Below, piece by piece: positions 1 through 8,160 of a DNA stretch of 51,358 bases (position 1 is its first letter; every line of letters begins with the position of its first letter). Location: positions 1 to 51,358 of the forward strand of contig JAOLYI010000003.1 of NCBI GenBank assembly GCA_028343315.1, read 5' to 3'. A program made the translations under genes and the position numbers. Origin of the DNA: Candidatus Pelagibacter sp. Lineage in GTDB: Bacteria > Pseudomonadota > Alphaproteobacteria > Pelagibacterales > Pelagibacteraceae. The notes under the pieces were generated by a model, which was not told the DNA's origin, made no database searches, and saw only the letters and a program-made list of their open reading frames with translations.

Positions 1-1
1 A

Positions 2-631
2 ACCCCATTATATCTTAAACCTTTAGAACTAGGTTTTGATATGTCTTTTTCATCTGCGACTAAATATTTTTCCGGTCATTCAGATGCCATGGGAGGTTCA
101 TTAGCGGTGAATAAAAAAGTATTTAAAAAAATAATGTTTTTTTACAAATTATCAGGTTATCGAATGTCAGCCGATGAAGCCTATTTAATTATACGTGGGT
201 TACGTACTTTAGATACAAGATTAAATCAGCATTATCAAAATACTACGCAAGTAATTCGGTTTCTTAAAAAACAAAAAAAAATTATAGAAATTCTTTATCC
301 TCATAAGTCATCAAATAAAAATTATAAACTTTGGAAAAAATATTACACTGGTGCTACCGGATTATTTTCAATTGTTATAAAATCTAAAAAAAAATCTTCA
401 GTAATTAAATTTGTAAATTCATTAGAACTATTTGGCATAGGCTATAGTTGGGGTGGTTTTGAAAGTCTTGCAATCTTACAGGAGTTAAGGGCAAGTAAAG
501 ATGAATACAGCCAAGGAAGAAGATTTTTTAGATTTGATAAAGATGAACATATAGTTAGGCTACACATTGGTTTAGAAGATCCCAAAGATTTAATCAATGA
601 CTTAAAAAAATCTTTAAGATACATAAAATAA
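2..631 (+). CDS. metC: Cystathionine beta-lyase, C-terminal part (5' end outside window)
   Basis: The reading frame is already open at base 2, so the gene begins upstream of the window and only about 209 C-terminal residues are visible. The segment SATKYFSGHSD is the pyridoxal-phosphate lysine motif of the Cys/Met metabolism fold-type I enzymes; the lysine codon is at 62-64. The later SWGGFESL and HIGLEDP blocks match cystathionine beta-lyase (MetC) rather than the gamma-synthase side of the family, though this split is a family-level judgement. The enzyme cleaves cystathionine to homocysteine, pyruvate and ammonia in the cytoplasm. The stop overlaps the start of the next gene (TAATG), so the two are probably co-translated. 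An internal ATG at 41 is not the real start because conserved sequence precedes it. Confidence 0.85.
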   Translation, partial: TPLYLKPLELGFDMSFSSATKYFSGHSDAMGGSLAVNKKVFKKIMFFYKLSGYRMSADEAYLIIRGLRTLDTRLNQHYQNTTQVIRFLKKQKKIIEILYPHKSSNKNYKLWKKYYTGATGLFSIVIKSKKKSSVIKFVNSLELFGIGYSWGGFESLAILQELRASKDEYSQGRRFFRFDKDEHIVRLHIGLEDPKDLINDLKKSLRYIK

Positions 632-1851
632 TGCTAAAATTTATTCCTAATAGAATCGCTTTAATTACAATGTTAGCAGCTTGTGCAGCAATTTTAGTTT
701 CAATGGGAATAAGACAAACATTTGGATTATTTTTTAATGCTTTTGAAGAAGGATTGAATTCAACAAGAACTGAATTTGGTTTAGCAATAGGAATTCAAAT
801 GTTATTTTGGGGTTTGTTCGCACCAATATTTGGTTTACTTGCAGATAAATTTGGAGGCAGTAAATCTGTTTTTATTGGTTTTGTTATTTTTGGTATAGGT
901 ATTTACATGCTTTATTCTGGTCCTAATACTGGAATTTATTTTCAAATAAGCCTTGGAGTTTTAGTTGGGATAGCTTTAGGAGCTACGGCGATGAGTGTAC
1001 CTGTTTCAGAAGTTGGAAAACATTTTTCGAATGAACAAAGGACGATTGCAACAGGTATCGTAACAGCAGCTGCTTCTATTGGTTATTTTGTTGCACCGTT
1101 ATTTACAAAGTATACTTTAGGAACAGTTGGATGGGAGCAAACTTTAAAATACTTCTTATATTTTATTTTATTTGGAGGAATTGCGTCGTTATTTATTATT
1201 CCTAAAAAAATAGAGGTTAACAGCTCCTTGGGTATTAAAAATCAAAACTTTACAGAAGCTTTAACCGAGGCGTTCTCACATAAAGGTTATATTTTATTGG
1301 TTTTAGGTTTTTTTGTATGCGGGTTTCAAATTACTTTAGTTGGCACACATGTTCCTGGATACATGCAAGATAGAGGTCTTGGCGGCTGGTCAGCAACAAT
1401 TATTTTATCTTTAATTGGTTTATTTAATATTATGGGCACATTAGGCATGGGATATTTAGGTACAAAATATAGCAAGAAAAAATTATTAAGCGTTTTGTAC
1501 GCACTTAGAGCAATAGTAATTTGTATCTTTATCTTTTCACCTCCATCAATTTATATAGCTATCTTTTTTGGATGCACTTTTGGTATTTTGTGGCTATCAA
1601 CAATACCTCCAACCAACGGAATAGTTGCTCAAATATTTGGAACAAAATATTTAAGCCTGCTATTTGGAATTGTTTTTTTAAGTCATCAGCTTGGCGCTTT
1701 TGCGGGAGCATATTTAGGCGGTTATTATTTTGATCTTTATGGTAGTTACGATTACGCTTGGTATATTGCTATCGCATTATCGGTTTTTGCAACTCTTGTT
1801 CATTTACCTATTGATGAAAAACCAATAGTTAGATCTGAACAAACTATCTAA
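631..1851 (+). CDS. Major facilitator superfamily transporter
   Basis: This 406-residue protein has about twelve hydrophobic segments spread over its length, the usual MFS size. A GLLADKFGG stretch after the second segment is the MFS motif A loop. It resembles the NarK/OFA-like monocarboxylate or organic anion branch, but the substrate cannot be read from sequence. The start overlaps the stop of metC (TAATG), which suggests one transcript. Substrate possibilities include organic acids or sulfur metabolites; the neighbourhood is the only hint. The inner-membrane location is certain from hydrophobicity. Confidence 0.85.
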   Translation: MLKFIPNRIALITMLAACAAILVSMGIRQTFGLFFNAFEEGLNSTRTEFGLAIGIQMLFWGLFAPIFGLLADKFGGSKSVFIGFVIFGIGIYMLYSGPNTGIYFQISLGVLVGIALGATAMSVPVSEVGKHFSNEQRTIATGIVTAAASIGYFVAPLFTKYTLGTVGWEQTLKYFLYFILFGGIASLFIIPKKIEVNSSLGIKNQNFTEALTEAFSHKGYILLVLGFFVCGFQITLVGTHVPGYMQDRGLGGWSATIILSLIGLFNIMGTLGMGYLGTKYSKKKLLSVLYALRAIVICIFIFSPPSIYIAIFFGCTFGILWLSTIPPTNGIVAQIFGTKYLSLLFGIVFLSHQLGAFAGAYLGGYYFDLYGSYDYAWYIAIALSVFATLVHLPIDEKPIVRSEQTI

Positions 1852-1870
1852 GGTTGTACTATGAGTCTTA

Positions 1871-1901
1871 AAGTGAATCAAAAGTGAATCAAAACGTGAA
1901 C
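1871..1901. repeat. Short tandem repeat upstream of CADD-family gene
   Basis: The 11-base unit AAGTGAATCAA occurs twice head to tail (1871-1881 and 1882-1892). A degenerate third copy (AACGTGAAC) runs to 1901. The repeats end a few bases before a good -35 box at 1906, so they sit where an activator could bind. No known operator is recognised. Confidence 0.5.
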
Positions 1902-1905
1902 ATTA

Positions 1906-1935
1906 TTGTCAACTCAACTAAAGATTGTGGATAAT
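1906..1935 (+). promoter_or_regulatory. Sigma70-type promoter for the CADD / nucleotidyltransferase pair
   Basis: TTGTCA (1906-1911) and GATAAT (1930-1935) are separated by 18 bases; each matches five of six consensus positions. This predicts a leader of about 50 bases before the ATG at 1993. That ATG has a clear AGGAG ribosome binding site (AAAGGAGCC) just upstream. Confidence 0.55.
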
Positions 1936-1992
1936 TATTTTGTTTAATCTTCTAGTTTTTTTTAATACCTTATTTTAAACAAAGGAGCCAAA

Positions 1993-2658
1993 ATGTTTTC
2001 AAAAGAATTAAATAAAAAATTAGACCAATACCACTTATTAAATCACCCTTTCTACAAATCATGGAATGAAGGTAAACTTACTCGAGAAATAATTAAAGAT
2101 TACGCTGAACAATATTATCAGCATGTAAAAGCGTTCCCAAGATATATCAGTGCCACGCATTCGTTGTGTGAAGATATCGAAAAAAGAAAAATTCTTTTAG
2201 AAAATCTTCAAGATGAGGAAAACAAAGATGCTGATCACCCAAAACTTTGGAAAGATTTCGCAGTTGAAATGGGAGCTGATCCTGAAAAAATTGAAAAAGC
2301 AAAACTAGAGAATTTTACTAAAGATCTTATAGATAATTTCTTTAAACAAGGAAGATCATCGTACGCAGAAGGTCTAGCTTCATTATATACTTATGAAAGA
2401 CAAATTCCTGAAATAGCAGACACTAAGATTCAAGGTTTGAAAAATCATTATGGATGTAGTTCAAAAAAAGGCCTTGAATTTTTTGAAGCTCATAAATCAG
2501 CTGATGTTTATCACAGAGCTGAGTGTGAAAAATTATTAGATGGTCTATCTAAAGATGAACAGACAAAAGCAGAGAAAGCAGCATTGTCTACAGCAAAATA
2601 TCTTTGGAATTTTTTAAGCGGTATGTCAGCTAAACACAATCTTCAAGCTGCAGCTTAA
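1993..2658 (+). CDS. CADD-family protein, probable self-sacrificing pABA synthase
   Basis: This 221-residue protein belongs to the PqqC/TenA-like heme-oxygenase fold, CADD branch. Members replace the PabABC route by making para-aminobenzoate from one of their own tyrosines with a di-metal centre. The Chlamydia CADD residues known from the family all appear to be present: Tyr21 in HPFY as donor tyrosine, metal ligands Glu75, His82, Glu135, His167, Asp171 and His174 (in HKSADVYH), and Lys145. Spacing between these matches the chlamydial protein apart from what looks like a one-residue gap. It has a strong Shine-Dalgarno site and its own promoter. It lies nine bases before a small nucleotidyltransferase gene. 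The folate role is inferred from the family; the residues are seen directly. Confidence 0.8.
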   Translation: MFSKELNKKLDQYHLLNHPFYKSWNEGKLTREIIKDYAEQYYQHVKAFPRYISATHSLCEDIEKRKILLENLQDEENKDADHPKLWKDFAVEMGADPEKIEKAKLENFTKDLIDNFFKQGRSSYAEGLASLYTYERQIPEIADTKIQGLKNHYGCSSKKGLEFFEAHKSADVYHRAECEKLLDGLSKDEQTKAEKAALSTAKYLWNFLSGMSAKHNLQAAA

Positions 2659-2666
2659 GTTTTTCT

Positions 2667-3044
2667 ATGAAAAATGATGATCACAAGTGGGATAACAAAC
2701 ACCCTACTGCACAAATGCTTGGTCGTTGGCAACCTTGGCATGCAGGTCATCAAAAATTATTTGAGGAAATACTAAAAAAAACTGGCCAAGTAAATATAAT
2801 GGTTAGAGATGTCAAAGGTGTAGATGACAATCCTTTTGATTTTGAAACTGTAAAAAAAAATATATTTGAAGCTCTTAAAGATTATAAAAATAGAATACAA
2901 GTTACATTAGTGCCTAATATAACTAATATCTGTTATGGAAGAGGCGTAGGCTATAAAATTGAAGAAATCGTTTTAGATGAAAAAACTCAACAGATTTCAG
3001 CAACAAAGATCAGAGAACAAATGAGAAAGGATGGAAAACTTTAA
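2667..3044 (+). CDS. Small HxGH nucleotidyltransferase (cytidylyltransferase-like)
   Basis: This 125-residue protein has the two signatures of the cytidylyl/adenylyl-transferase Rossmann superfamily: H25-A-G-H28 within GRWQPWHAGH near the N terminus, and SATKIRE (about residues 111-117) near the C terminus, equivalent to the ISSTKIR motif. Such enzymes transfer AMP or CMP from a nucleoside triphosphate, or run the reverse. Nothing in the sequence fixes the acceptor. It follows the CADD gene by eight bases and precedes aprM. ATP sulfurylase uses the same fold and a related HxGH site, so a role in APS metabolism is conceivable but unproven. A cofactor or folate-related step linked to the CADD gene is the main alternative. 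Confidence 0.7.
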   Translation: MKNDDHKWDNKHPTAQMLGRWQPWHAGHQKLFEEILKKTGQVNIMVRDVKGVDDNPFDFETVKKNIFEALKDYKNRIQVTLVPNITNICYGRGVGYKIEEIVLDEKTQQISATKIREQMRKDGKL

Positions 3045-3064
3045 TAAAACCACAGCTTTCTAAC

Positions 3065-3093
3065 TTGACCTTCAAATTTGGTCTATATATAAA
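3065..3093 (+). promoter_or_regulatory. Sigma70-type promoter for aprMBA, very short leader
   Basis: TTGACC (3065-3070) and TATAAA (3088-3093) are separated by exactly 17 bases, five of six matches each. Transcription would begin near 3100, only a few bases before the aprM ATG at 3106, which implies a nearly leaderless message. GACC (3067-3070) and GGTC (3080-3083) form a small inverted repeat overlapping the -35 box. Confidence 0.6.
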
Positions 3094-3105
3094 AGTTCAA
3101 CTATT

Positions 3106-3900
3106 ATGCTTACAAACAATCCATTTTCATCATTAGCTGAAATTATTCCAGCAATAGCTATGCAAGGTTTTGTGATAGCCATGGCAGCTCTAACTTTAGT
3201 TGGTGTATTAGTTGACATTATTCATAAAAAAAATGTGAAGTATTTTTTTGAAAATGCAAAAAAAGCAAAGAAAAATGCTCAAGTTGAATTAACAACCGGG
3301 AAAAGAACTACAGTTATTTTAAAAACTATCGCTCATGATATCGCAACAACATCAGAACTTGGTTGGGGTAAAAGAAGATTAGCGCATGTTTTAGGTATGT
3401 ATGGAACAATTATTTTTTGGATTTGTTCAGCTATTTTAATTTTTTCTTATTCATCTGTGGGTATTGAAACCCCATCAACCTTAACATCTTTATGGCACAT
3501 AGGTGCAATTTTAACGTGTTTAGGCGGTTATTGGTTTTGGTTTTTTTTAAGAGTTGATGTTTCTGCAGAAGCACATCCTTGGTACAGAATAATTAAAGCA
3601 GATTTATTTGTCCTAGCTTTATTAGCTTGTGCAACATTTGGTTTAGCATGGTCGTACACACAATATTCAGGTATGACTGGTCTAAGTTATTTATTTTTAG
3701 TTTTATTTATTATTTCAAATCTAGTTCTGTTTGGAGGTGTTTATTGGTCAAAATTTGCTCATATGTTTTATAAACCTGGTGCTGCTATTCAAAAGAATTT
3801 AGCTGAAGCGGATGGTTCTAGAGACAATTTGCCACCACCAGCTGACGCTCCAGAACAATTTGGGCTAGGTATTAAAAGAGAACAACCAAAGCATTATTAG
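3106..3900 (+). CDS. aprM: AprM, membrane partner of APS reductase
   Basis: This 264-residue integral membrane protein has about five or six hydrophobic segments and sits immediately upstream of aprB and aprA. That arrangement is the one described for SAR11-type and some sulfur-oxidiser APS reductases, where AprM is thought to anchor AprBA and pass electrons to the quinone pool. Histidines in RLAHVLG, LWHIG and KFAHMF lie at membrane boundaries and could ligate heme as in NarI/QmoC-like proteins; this is inference. A 17-base-spaced promoter lies directly in front of it. The C-terminal tail is hydrophilic and proline-rich. Assignment rests mainly on gene order plus membrane topology. Confidence 0.75.
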   Translation: MLTNNPFSSLAEIIPAIAMQGFVIAMAALTLVGVLVDIIHKKNVKYFFENAKKAKKNAQVELTTGKRTTVILKTIAHDIATTSELGWGKRRLAHVLGMYGTIIFWICSAILIFSYSSVGIETPSTLTSLWHIGAILTCLGGYWFWFFLRVDVSAEAHPWYRIIKADLFVLALLACATFGLAWSYTQYSGMTGLSYLFLVLFIISNLVLFGGVYWSKFAHMFYKPGAAIQKNLAEADGSRDNLPPPADAPEQFGLGIKREQPKHY

Positions 3901-3940
3901 AGAATTTATGTTATTAAATTTAAAGGGAGAAAAATAATTT

Positions 3941-4411
3941 ATGTCAACTTTTGTATACATGACGAGATGCGATGGCTGCGGACATTGCGTAGATATTTGT
4001 CCATCAGATATAATGCATATTGATGAAACGATTAGACGAGCAAAAAACATTGAACCAAACTTTTGTTGGGAATGTTATTCATGTGTAAAAGCATGCCCTA
4101 ATCATGCGATAGATGTTCGAGGTTATGCTGATTTTGCACCAATGGGGCACAGTGTAAGAGTAAGAAGAGAAGAAGAAAAAGGAACTATTTCATGGAGAAT
4201 AAAATTCAGAAATGGTACAGAAAAAAATTTCGTTTCACCAATTACAACTAAACCATGGGGTAAATTTATTCCAAAGCTAGCTGAAGAAGATAAACCTAAC
4301 CAAGGTGAAATAACTACACAGAGACTTTACACTGAACCTAAAGGTTTAAATATTAATGGAGACCTTCCAACTGTAAGCAAAGAGTCATTCAAGAAAGGTG
4401 TCTACTACTAA
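3941..4411 (+). CDS. aprB: Adenylylsulfate reductase beta subunit
   Basis: AprB is the iron-sulfur subunit of dissimilatory-type APS reductase. Two [4Fe-4S] cysteine sets are visible: Cys10, 13, 16, 20 and Cys42, 45, 48, 52, followed by the C-terminal arm that wraps AprA. The length of 156 residues is normal for the family. With AprA it interconverts APS and sulfite plus AMP. In an aerobic heterotroph next to sulfite-releasing lyases, the oxidising direction (sulfite to APS) is more plausible. An AGGGAG-like ribosome binding site lies upstream, and the stop overlaps the aprA start by one base. Cytoplasmic, probably held at the membrane by AprM. Confidence 0.93.
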   Translation: MSTFVYMTRCDGCGHCVDICPSDIMHIDETIRRAKNIEPNFCWECYSCVKACPNHAIDVRGYADFAPMGHSVRVRREEEKGTISWRIKFRNGTEKNFVSPITTKPWGKFIPKLAEEDKPNQGEITTQRLYTEPKGLNINGDLPTVSKESFKKGVYY

Positions 4412-6270
4412 TGGCTAAAGTAAAAACTCACGTTGAAGAAAGCGATGTTCTAATTATCGGCGGTGGTATGGCCGGAACTGGAGCCACATTTGAAGCAAGG
4501 CATTGGGGAAGAGATCTAAAAATAGTTTGTGTTGAAAAAGCAAACATTGATAGAAGTGGAGCAGTGGCTCAAGGTCTTTATGCAATTAATTGCTATATGG
4601 GAATGCAATGGGATGAAAATCAACCTGAAGATCATGTGAGATATGCTCGAAACGATTTAATGGGAATGGTTAGGGAAGATTTAGGTTATGACATGGCACG
4701 TCATGTAGACTCAACAGTTCATATGTTTGATGAGTGGGGTTTACCGATGATGAAAAATGAAAAGACAGGAAGATATCTAAGAGAAGGTAAATGGCAAATC
4801 ATGATCCATGGTGAAAGCTACAAACCTATCGTTGCAGAAGCAGCAAAAAAATCTGCAGATAAAATTTATAACAGAATTATGATTACTCATCTTTTAATGG
4901 ATGACGAAAAAGAAAATAGAATAGGTGGAGCAGTTGGTTTTAATATGAGAACTGGTGATTATCATGTTTTCAAAGCTAAAGCAGTAATTGTTGCAGCTGG
5001 CGGGGCATCACACATATTTAAACCTCGAGCAGTTGGAGAAGGAATGGGTAGAACTTGGTACGCGCCTTGGAGTAATGGTTCAGCTTACGCACTTCCAATT
5101 CAAGTTGGTGCAAAAATGACTCAAATGGAAAATAGAATTGTCTTATGTAGATTTAAAGACGGCTATGGTCCAGTTGGCGCTTATTTTTTACATTTAAAAA
5201 CTTACACTCAAAATGCTAATGGAGAAAATTACGAGAAGAAATGGTATGATCATACGAAAGAAATGGTTGGGGAGTATATTGATCACCATCCAACACCAAC
5301 ATGTTTACGTAATCATGCGTTTATCCAAGAAGTGCAAGCAGGCGGTGGACCAATTCACATGGTTACTAAAGAAGCTTTTCAAGATCCACATTTAGAAACA
5401 GTTGGTTGGGAGAATTTTTTAGGAATGACTGTCGGCCAAGCTGTTGTATGGGCTTCACAAAATATTGATCCAAAATATACTAATCCAGAATTAACAACTT
5501 CTGAACCTTATGTAATGGGTTCACACGCAACTTGTTCAGGAGCTTGGGTTAGCGGACCAGAAGATTTATCACCACCAGAATATTTTTGGGGTTACAACAG
5601 AATGTTAACTGTCGATGGTTTATTTGGCGCTGGAGACACTGTAGGTGGAAGTGCACATAAATTCTCTTCAGGATCATTTACCGAAGGAAGATTAGCAGCT
5701 AAAGCAGCATGTAAATATATAGAAGATAAAAAGGCTGACGGAATTAAAGTGAAGGAAAAACAATATACAGATCTTAAAGAAGTTATTTATAAACCTTTAG
5801 AAAATTACACTGTTGGAAGAAATGAAATAACAGGTGGAACTGTTTCACCAAGTTATATTTCTCCAATACAAGGACTGCAAAGGCTTCAAAGGATTATGGA
5901 TGAATATGTTGGTGGTATCGCAACTAATTATATGACTAATGAAAACATGCTTAACCGAGGTTTAGAATTACTTAAATGGCTAGAAGAGGATTTAGAAAAT
6001 GTAGGTGCTGAAGATTATCATCAACTAATGAGAGCCTGGGAACTAAAACACAGAACAGTCACATCACAATGCGTTACAGAGCATACTAAATTTAGAAAAG
6101 AAACAAGGTGGCCAGGATATTATTACAGAGGAGATCATTTAAAACTTGATGATGAAAACTGGCATTGTTTGACAGTTTCTAGAAGAGATCCAAAAACAAA
6201 GAAATTTACAATGGAAAAAGTTCCCGTTTACCATATCGTAGATGAAAAAAAGGAAAAGAAAGCTTCATAA
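4411..6270 (+). CDS. aprA: Adenylylsulfate reductase alpha subunit
   Basis: This 619-residue flavoprotein opens with an FAD-binding dinucleotide fold (VLIIGGGMAGTGA, residues about 14-26) of the fumarate-reductase/succinate-dehydrogenase superfamily. It then has the SGAVAQGLYAIN and HGESYKPI blocks typical of AprA. Length and order of conserved blocks match full-length AprA. It forms a heterodimer with AprB and catalyses APS reduction or, in sulfur oxidisers, sulfite oxidation with AMP. The start overlaps the aprB stop. In this window it is the only visible enzyme that could oxidise the sulfite released by Xsc and SuyAB. Directionality is inferred from the neighbours. Confidence 0.95.
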   Translation: MAKVKTHVEESDVLIIGGGMAGTGATFEARHWGRDLKIVCVEKANIDRSGAVAQGLYAINCYMGMQWDENQPEDHVRYARNDLMGMVREDLGYDMARHVDSTVHMFDEWGLPMMKNEKTGRYLREGKWQIMIHGESYKPIVAEAAKKSADKIYNRIMITHLLMDDEKENRIGGAVGFNMRTGDYHVFKAKAVIVAAGGASHIFKPRAVGEGMGRTWYAPWSNGSAYALPIQVGAKMTQMENRIVLCRFKDGYGPVGAYFLHLKTYTQNANGENYEKKWYDHTKEMVGEYIDHHPTPTCLRNHAFIQEVQAGGGPIHMVTKEAFQDPHLETVGWENFLGMTVGQAVVWASQNIDPKYTNPELTTSEPYVMGSHATCSGAWVSGPEDLSPPEYFWGYNRMLTVDGLFGAGDTVGGSAHKFSSGSFTEGRLAAKAACKYIEDKKADGIKVKEKQYTDLKEVIYKPLENYTVGRNEITGGTVSPSYISPIQGLQRLQRIMDEYVGGIATNYMTNENMLNRGLELLKWLEEDLENVGAEDYHQLMRAWELKHRTVTSQCVTEHTKFRKETRWPGYYYRGDHLKLDDENWHCLTVSRRDPKTKKFTMEKVPVYHIVDEKKEKKAS

Positions 6271-6276
6271 AGTTAA

Positions 6277-6627
6277 ATGGAGTTGTTAAATAAATCTGAT
6301 AAAGAATTAAAAGAAATTGCCCAACCGATCTGGGATAATTTAGTTAAATCATCAAACATTAAAGACTACGGAACTTTTACAAAAGATTTCTCCTCACAAA
6401 TGCTATATGGAGCAAATGAAGTAGAACTTGGAAAACAATGGGCTAATAACAAATTATTAACAAGTCTTTCAGAAAAACAAGAATTTTTGGGAACGATAAG
6501 AAGAAATCAATTTATTACAATTCTTTACAAGCAAACTAGTCAGACTATGCCTGGTGAATTTTTAGGAAGATTAGTTCTAGGAGTTGAAGATGGTAACGTT
6601 AAGGTTTTTGGTGCAACGATTTATTAA
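6277..6627 (+). CDS. Hypothetical protein downstream of aprA
   Basis: This is a 116-residue soluble protein without a signal peptide, membrane segment or motif that I recognise. It starts six bases after the aprA stop and is followed 36 bases later by the sulfite exporter gene, so it is probably part of the aprMBA transcript. The second half (GEFLGRLVLGVEDGNVKVFGATIY) suggests a beta-rich fold, perhaps a NTF2/SnoaL-like small barrel, but this is weak. A role in sulfite oxidation is suggested only by position. Confidence 0.7.
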   Translation: MELLNKSDKELKEIAQPIWDNLVKSSNIKDYGTFTKDFSSQMLYGANEVELGKQWANNKLLTSLSEKQEFLGTIRRNQFITILYKQTSQTMPGEFLGRLVLGVEDGNVKVFGATIY

Positions 6628-6663
6628 GATTGACTTCTCACCTTTACAAGATTAATTAGAATA

Positions 6664-7761
6664 ATGCTTGAGATTTATCTTCCAATTGTTCAAGTTAATA
6701 TTGATATTTTCTTATTACTTTTTTTAAGTCTACTCGTAGGTGTACTTTCAGGATTGTTCGGTGTTGGAGGTGGATTTTTAATGACGCCGTTTTTAATTTT
6801 TATGGGTATACCCCCAATCTATGCTGTTCCGAATGAAGTAAATAATATTTTAGCAACTTCAGTTTCTGGCTCTTTAACTCATTGGTTTAAAAATACTTTG
6901 GATTACAAAATGGGATTAATGATTGTAGCAGGCGGCGTGATGGGTACACTGTTAGGTATTTCTACTTTTTCATATTTTGAAGGTATAGGAAAAATAAGTG
7001 TAATTATTTCGTTACTTTACATGTATCTTTTAGCAATTGTAGGAACTCTTATGTTAATTGAAGCTTTAAGAGCTGCTACTCAAAAAAAAATTATTAAAAA
7101 AAAATTACACGAACATAATTGGTTGCAAGGTTTACCTCTAAGAATGAGATTTCAAAAATCAAGATTATATGAGAGTGCTTTAACACCAATACTGCTCGGT
7201 TTAATTGTTGGATTTGTTGCAGCGATGATGGGAATTGGAGGAGCTTTTTTGATGGTGCCCGCTATGATTTATATTGTTGGAATGCCTATTAAATTAATAC
7301 CAGGAACATCTTTATTTGTTACAATTTTTATTAGTGCAATTGTAACTGTTCTTCATTCTTTTAATTACGGCACAATAGATTTCTTTTTAGTAGTTCCATT
7401 AATTCTAGGGTCTATCGTTGGAGTGCAACTTGGCCAAAAACTAGGGCAATATCTTGAAGCCAATCAATTAAAATCTTTATTTGCAACGCTGTTAATATCT
7501 GTTGCTATAGCAATAGCTTATGACTCTTTTTTTAGAGAACAATCTCAATTAATTAATAAAGAAAAAGTAATTCAAACTGATCTAAGTAAATACGCAGAGT
7601 TTTCTCTTAAACTATCTAACGAGTTTCCATTTTTATACGGAGCTTTTGCTATTATTGTCGCTATAGGACTTGGAGTTTTGGCTGCTTGGATGAGAAAAAT
7701 CGTATCTGATTTAAGAAAGAAAAAACCAAAAGAAGAAGAAGTAAAATTTCCTGTAAAATAA
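6664..7761 (+). CDS. tauE: TSUP/TauE family sulfite exporter
   Basis: This 365-residue inner-membrane protein has two homologous halves. Each carries the TSUP glycine signature (GVGGGFLMTP near residue 36 and GIGGAFLMVP near residue 195) and several membrane spans. TauE/SafE-type members export sulfite or sulfoacetate, and tauE/tauZ genes commonly accompany taurine degradation. It lies behind aprMBA and points toward suyAB and xsc, the two sulfite-releasing enzymes, so sulfite efflux is the favoured role. A lysine-rich cytosolic tail ends the protein. Other TSUP substrates cannot be excluded. Confidence 0.82.
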   Translation: MLEIYLPIVQVNIDIFLLLFLSLLVGVLSGLFGVGGGFLMTPFLIFMGIPPIYAVPNEVNNILATSVSGSLTHWFKNTLDYKMGLMIVAGGVMGTLLGISTFSYFEGIGKISVIISLLYMYLLAIVGTLMLIEALRAATQKKIIKKKLHEHNWLQGLPLRMRFQKSRLYESALTPILLGLIVGFVAAMMGIGGAFLMVPAMIYIVGMPIKLIPGTSLFVTIFISAIVTVLHSFNYGTIDFFLVVPLILGSIVGVQLGQKLGQYLEANQLKSLFATLLISVAIAIAYDSFFREQSQLINKEKVIQTDLSKYAEFSLKLSNEFPFLYGAFAIIVAIGLGVLAAWMRKIVSDLRKKKPKEEEVKFPVK

Positions 7762-8160
7762 TTATTTTTTTTTATATTTTTGTCTTTCAGGTATTACACC
7801 TCTTACGCCACCCCTTGGATCTTCGACATCACCTTTTCTTCTTGGAATTAAATGAATATGACAGTGCATAATCGATTGACCAGCATCCTTACCGATATTA
7901 ACGCCAACATTAAACCCAGTGATCTTGCTATCAAGATCTTTGAGTTTCTTTTTTTGATCTTTTAAAATTTGATTTAATTCTTGATTTTCCTCTTCACTAA
8001 GTTCAAAAAAATCTGAAACATGTCTGTTTGTTATAATTAATGTATGGTGCTCTGTTACAGGATAAGCTGTATCTCTTATAATAAAGAAATATTTTAACTG
8101 CTTTAAAATTTTACAATTAATTTTTTTGCAAAAGATACAATCTTCTTGAACAGAAGACAT
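7762..8160 (-). CDS. HIT family nucleotide hydrolase/transferase
   Basis: This 132-residue protein has the histidine triad His99-x-His101-x-His103 in MHCHIHLIPR near its C terminus and a CIFCK pair of cysteines at the N terminus (residues 8-11), the usual HIT layout. HIT enzymes cleave or transfer adenylyl groups from dinucleotides and phosphoramidates; some Fhit-type members have been reported to hydrolyse APS. Its start overlaps the suyB stop (TAATG), so it is the third gene of a suyA-suyB-hit operon. A housekeeping role is the alternative, but the tight coupling to a sulfite-releasing lyase is notable. Confidence 0.9.
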   Translation of the reverse strand: MSSVQEDCIFCKKINCKILKQLKYFFIIRDTAYPVTEHHTLIITNRHVSDFFELSEEENQELNQILKDQKKKLKDLDSKITGFNVGVNIGKDAGQSIMHCHIHLIPRRKGDVEDPRGGVRGVIPERQKYKKK

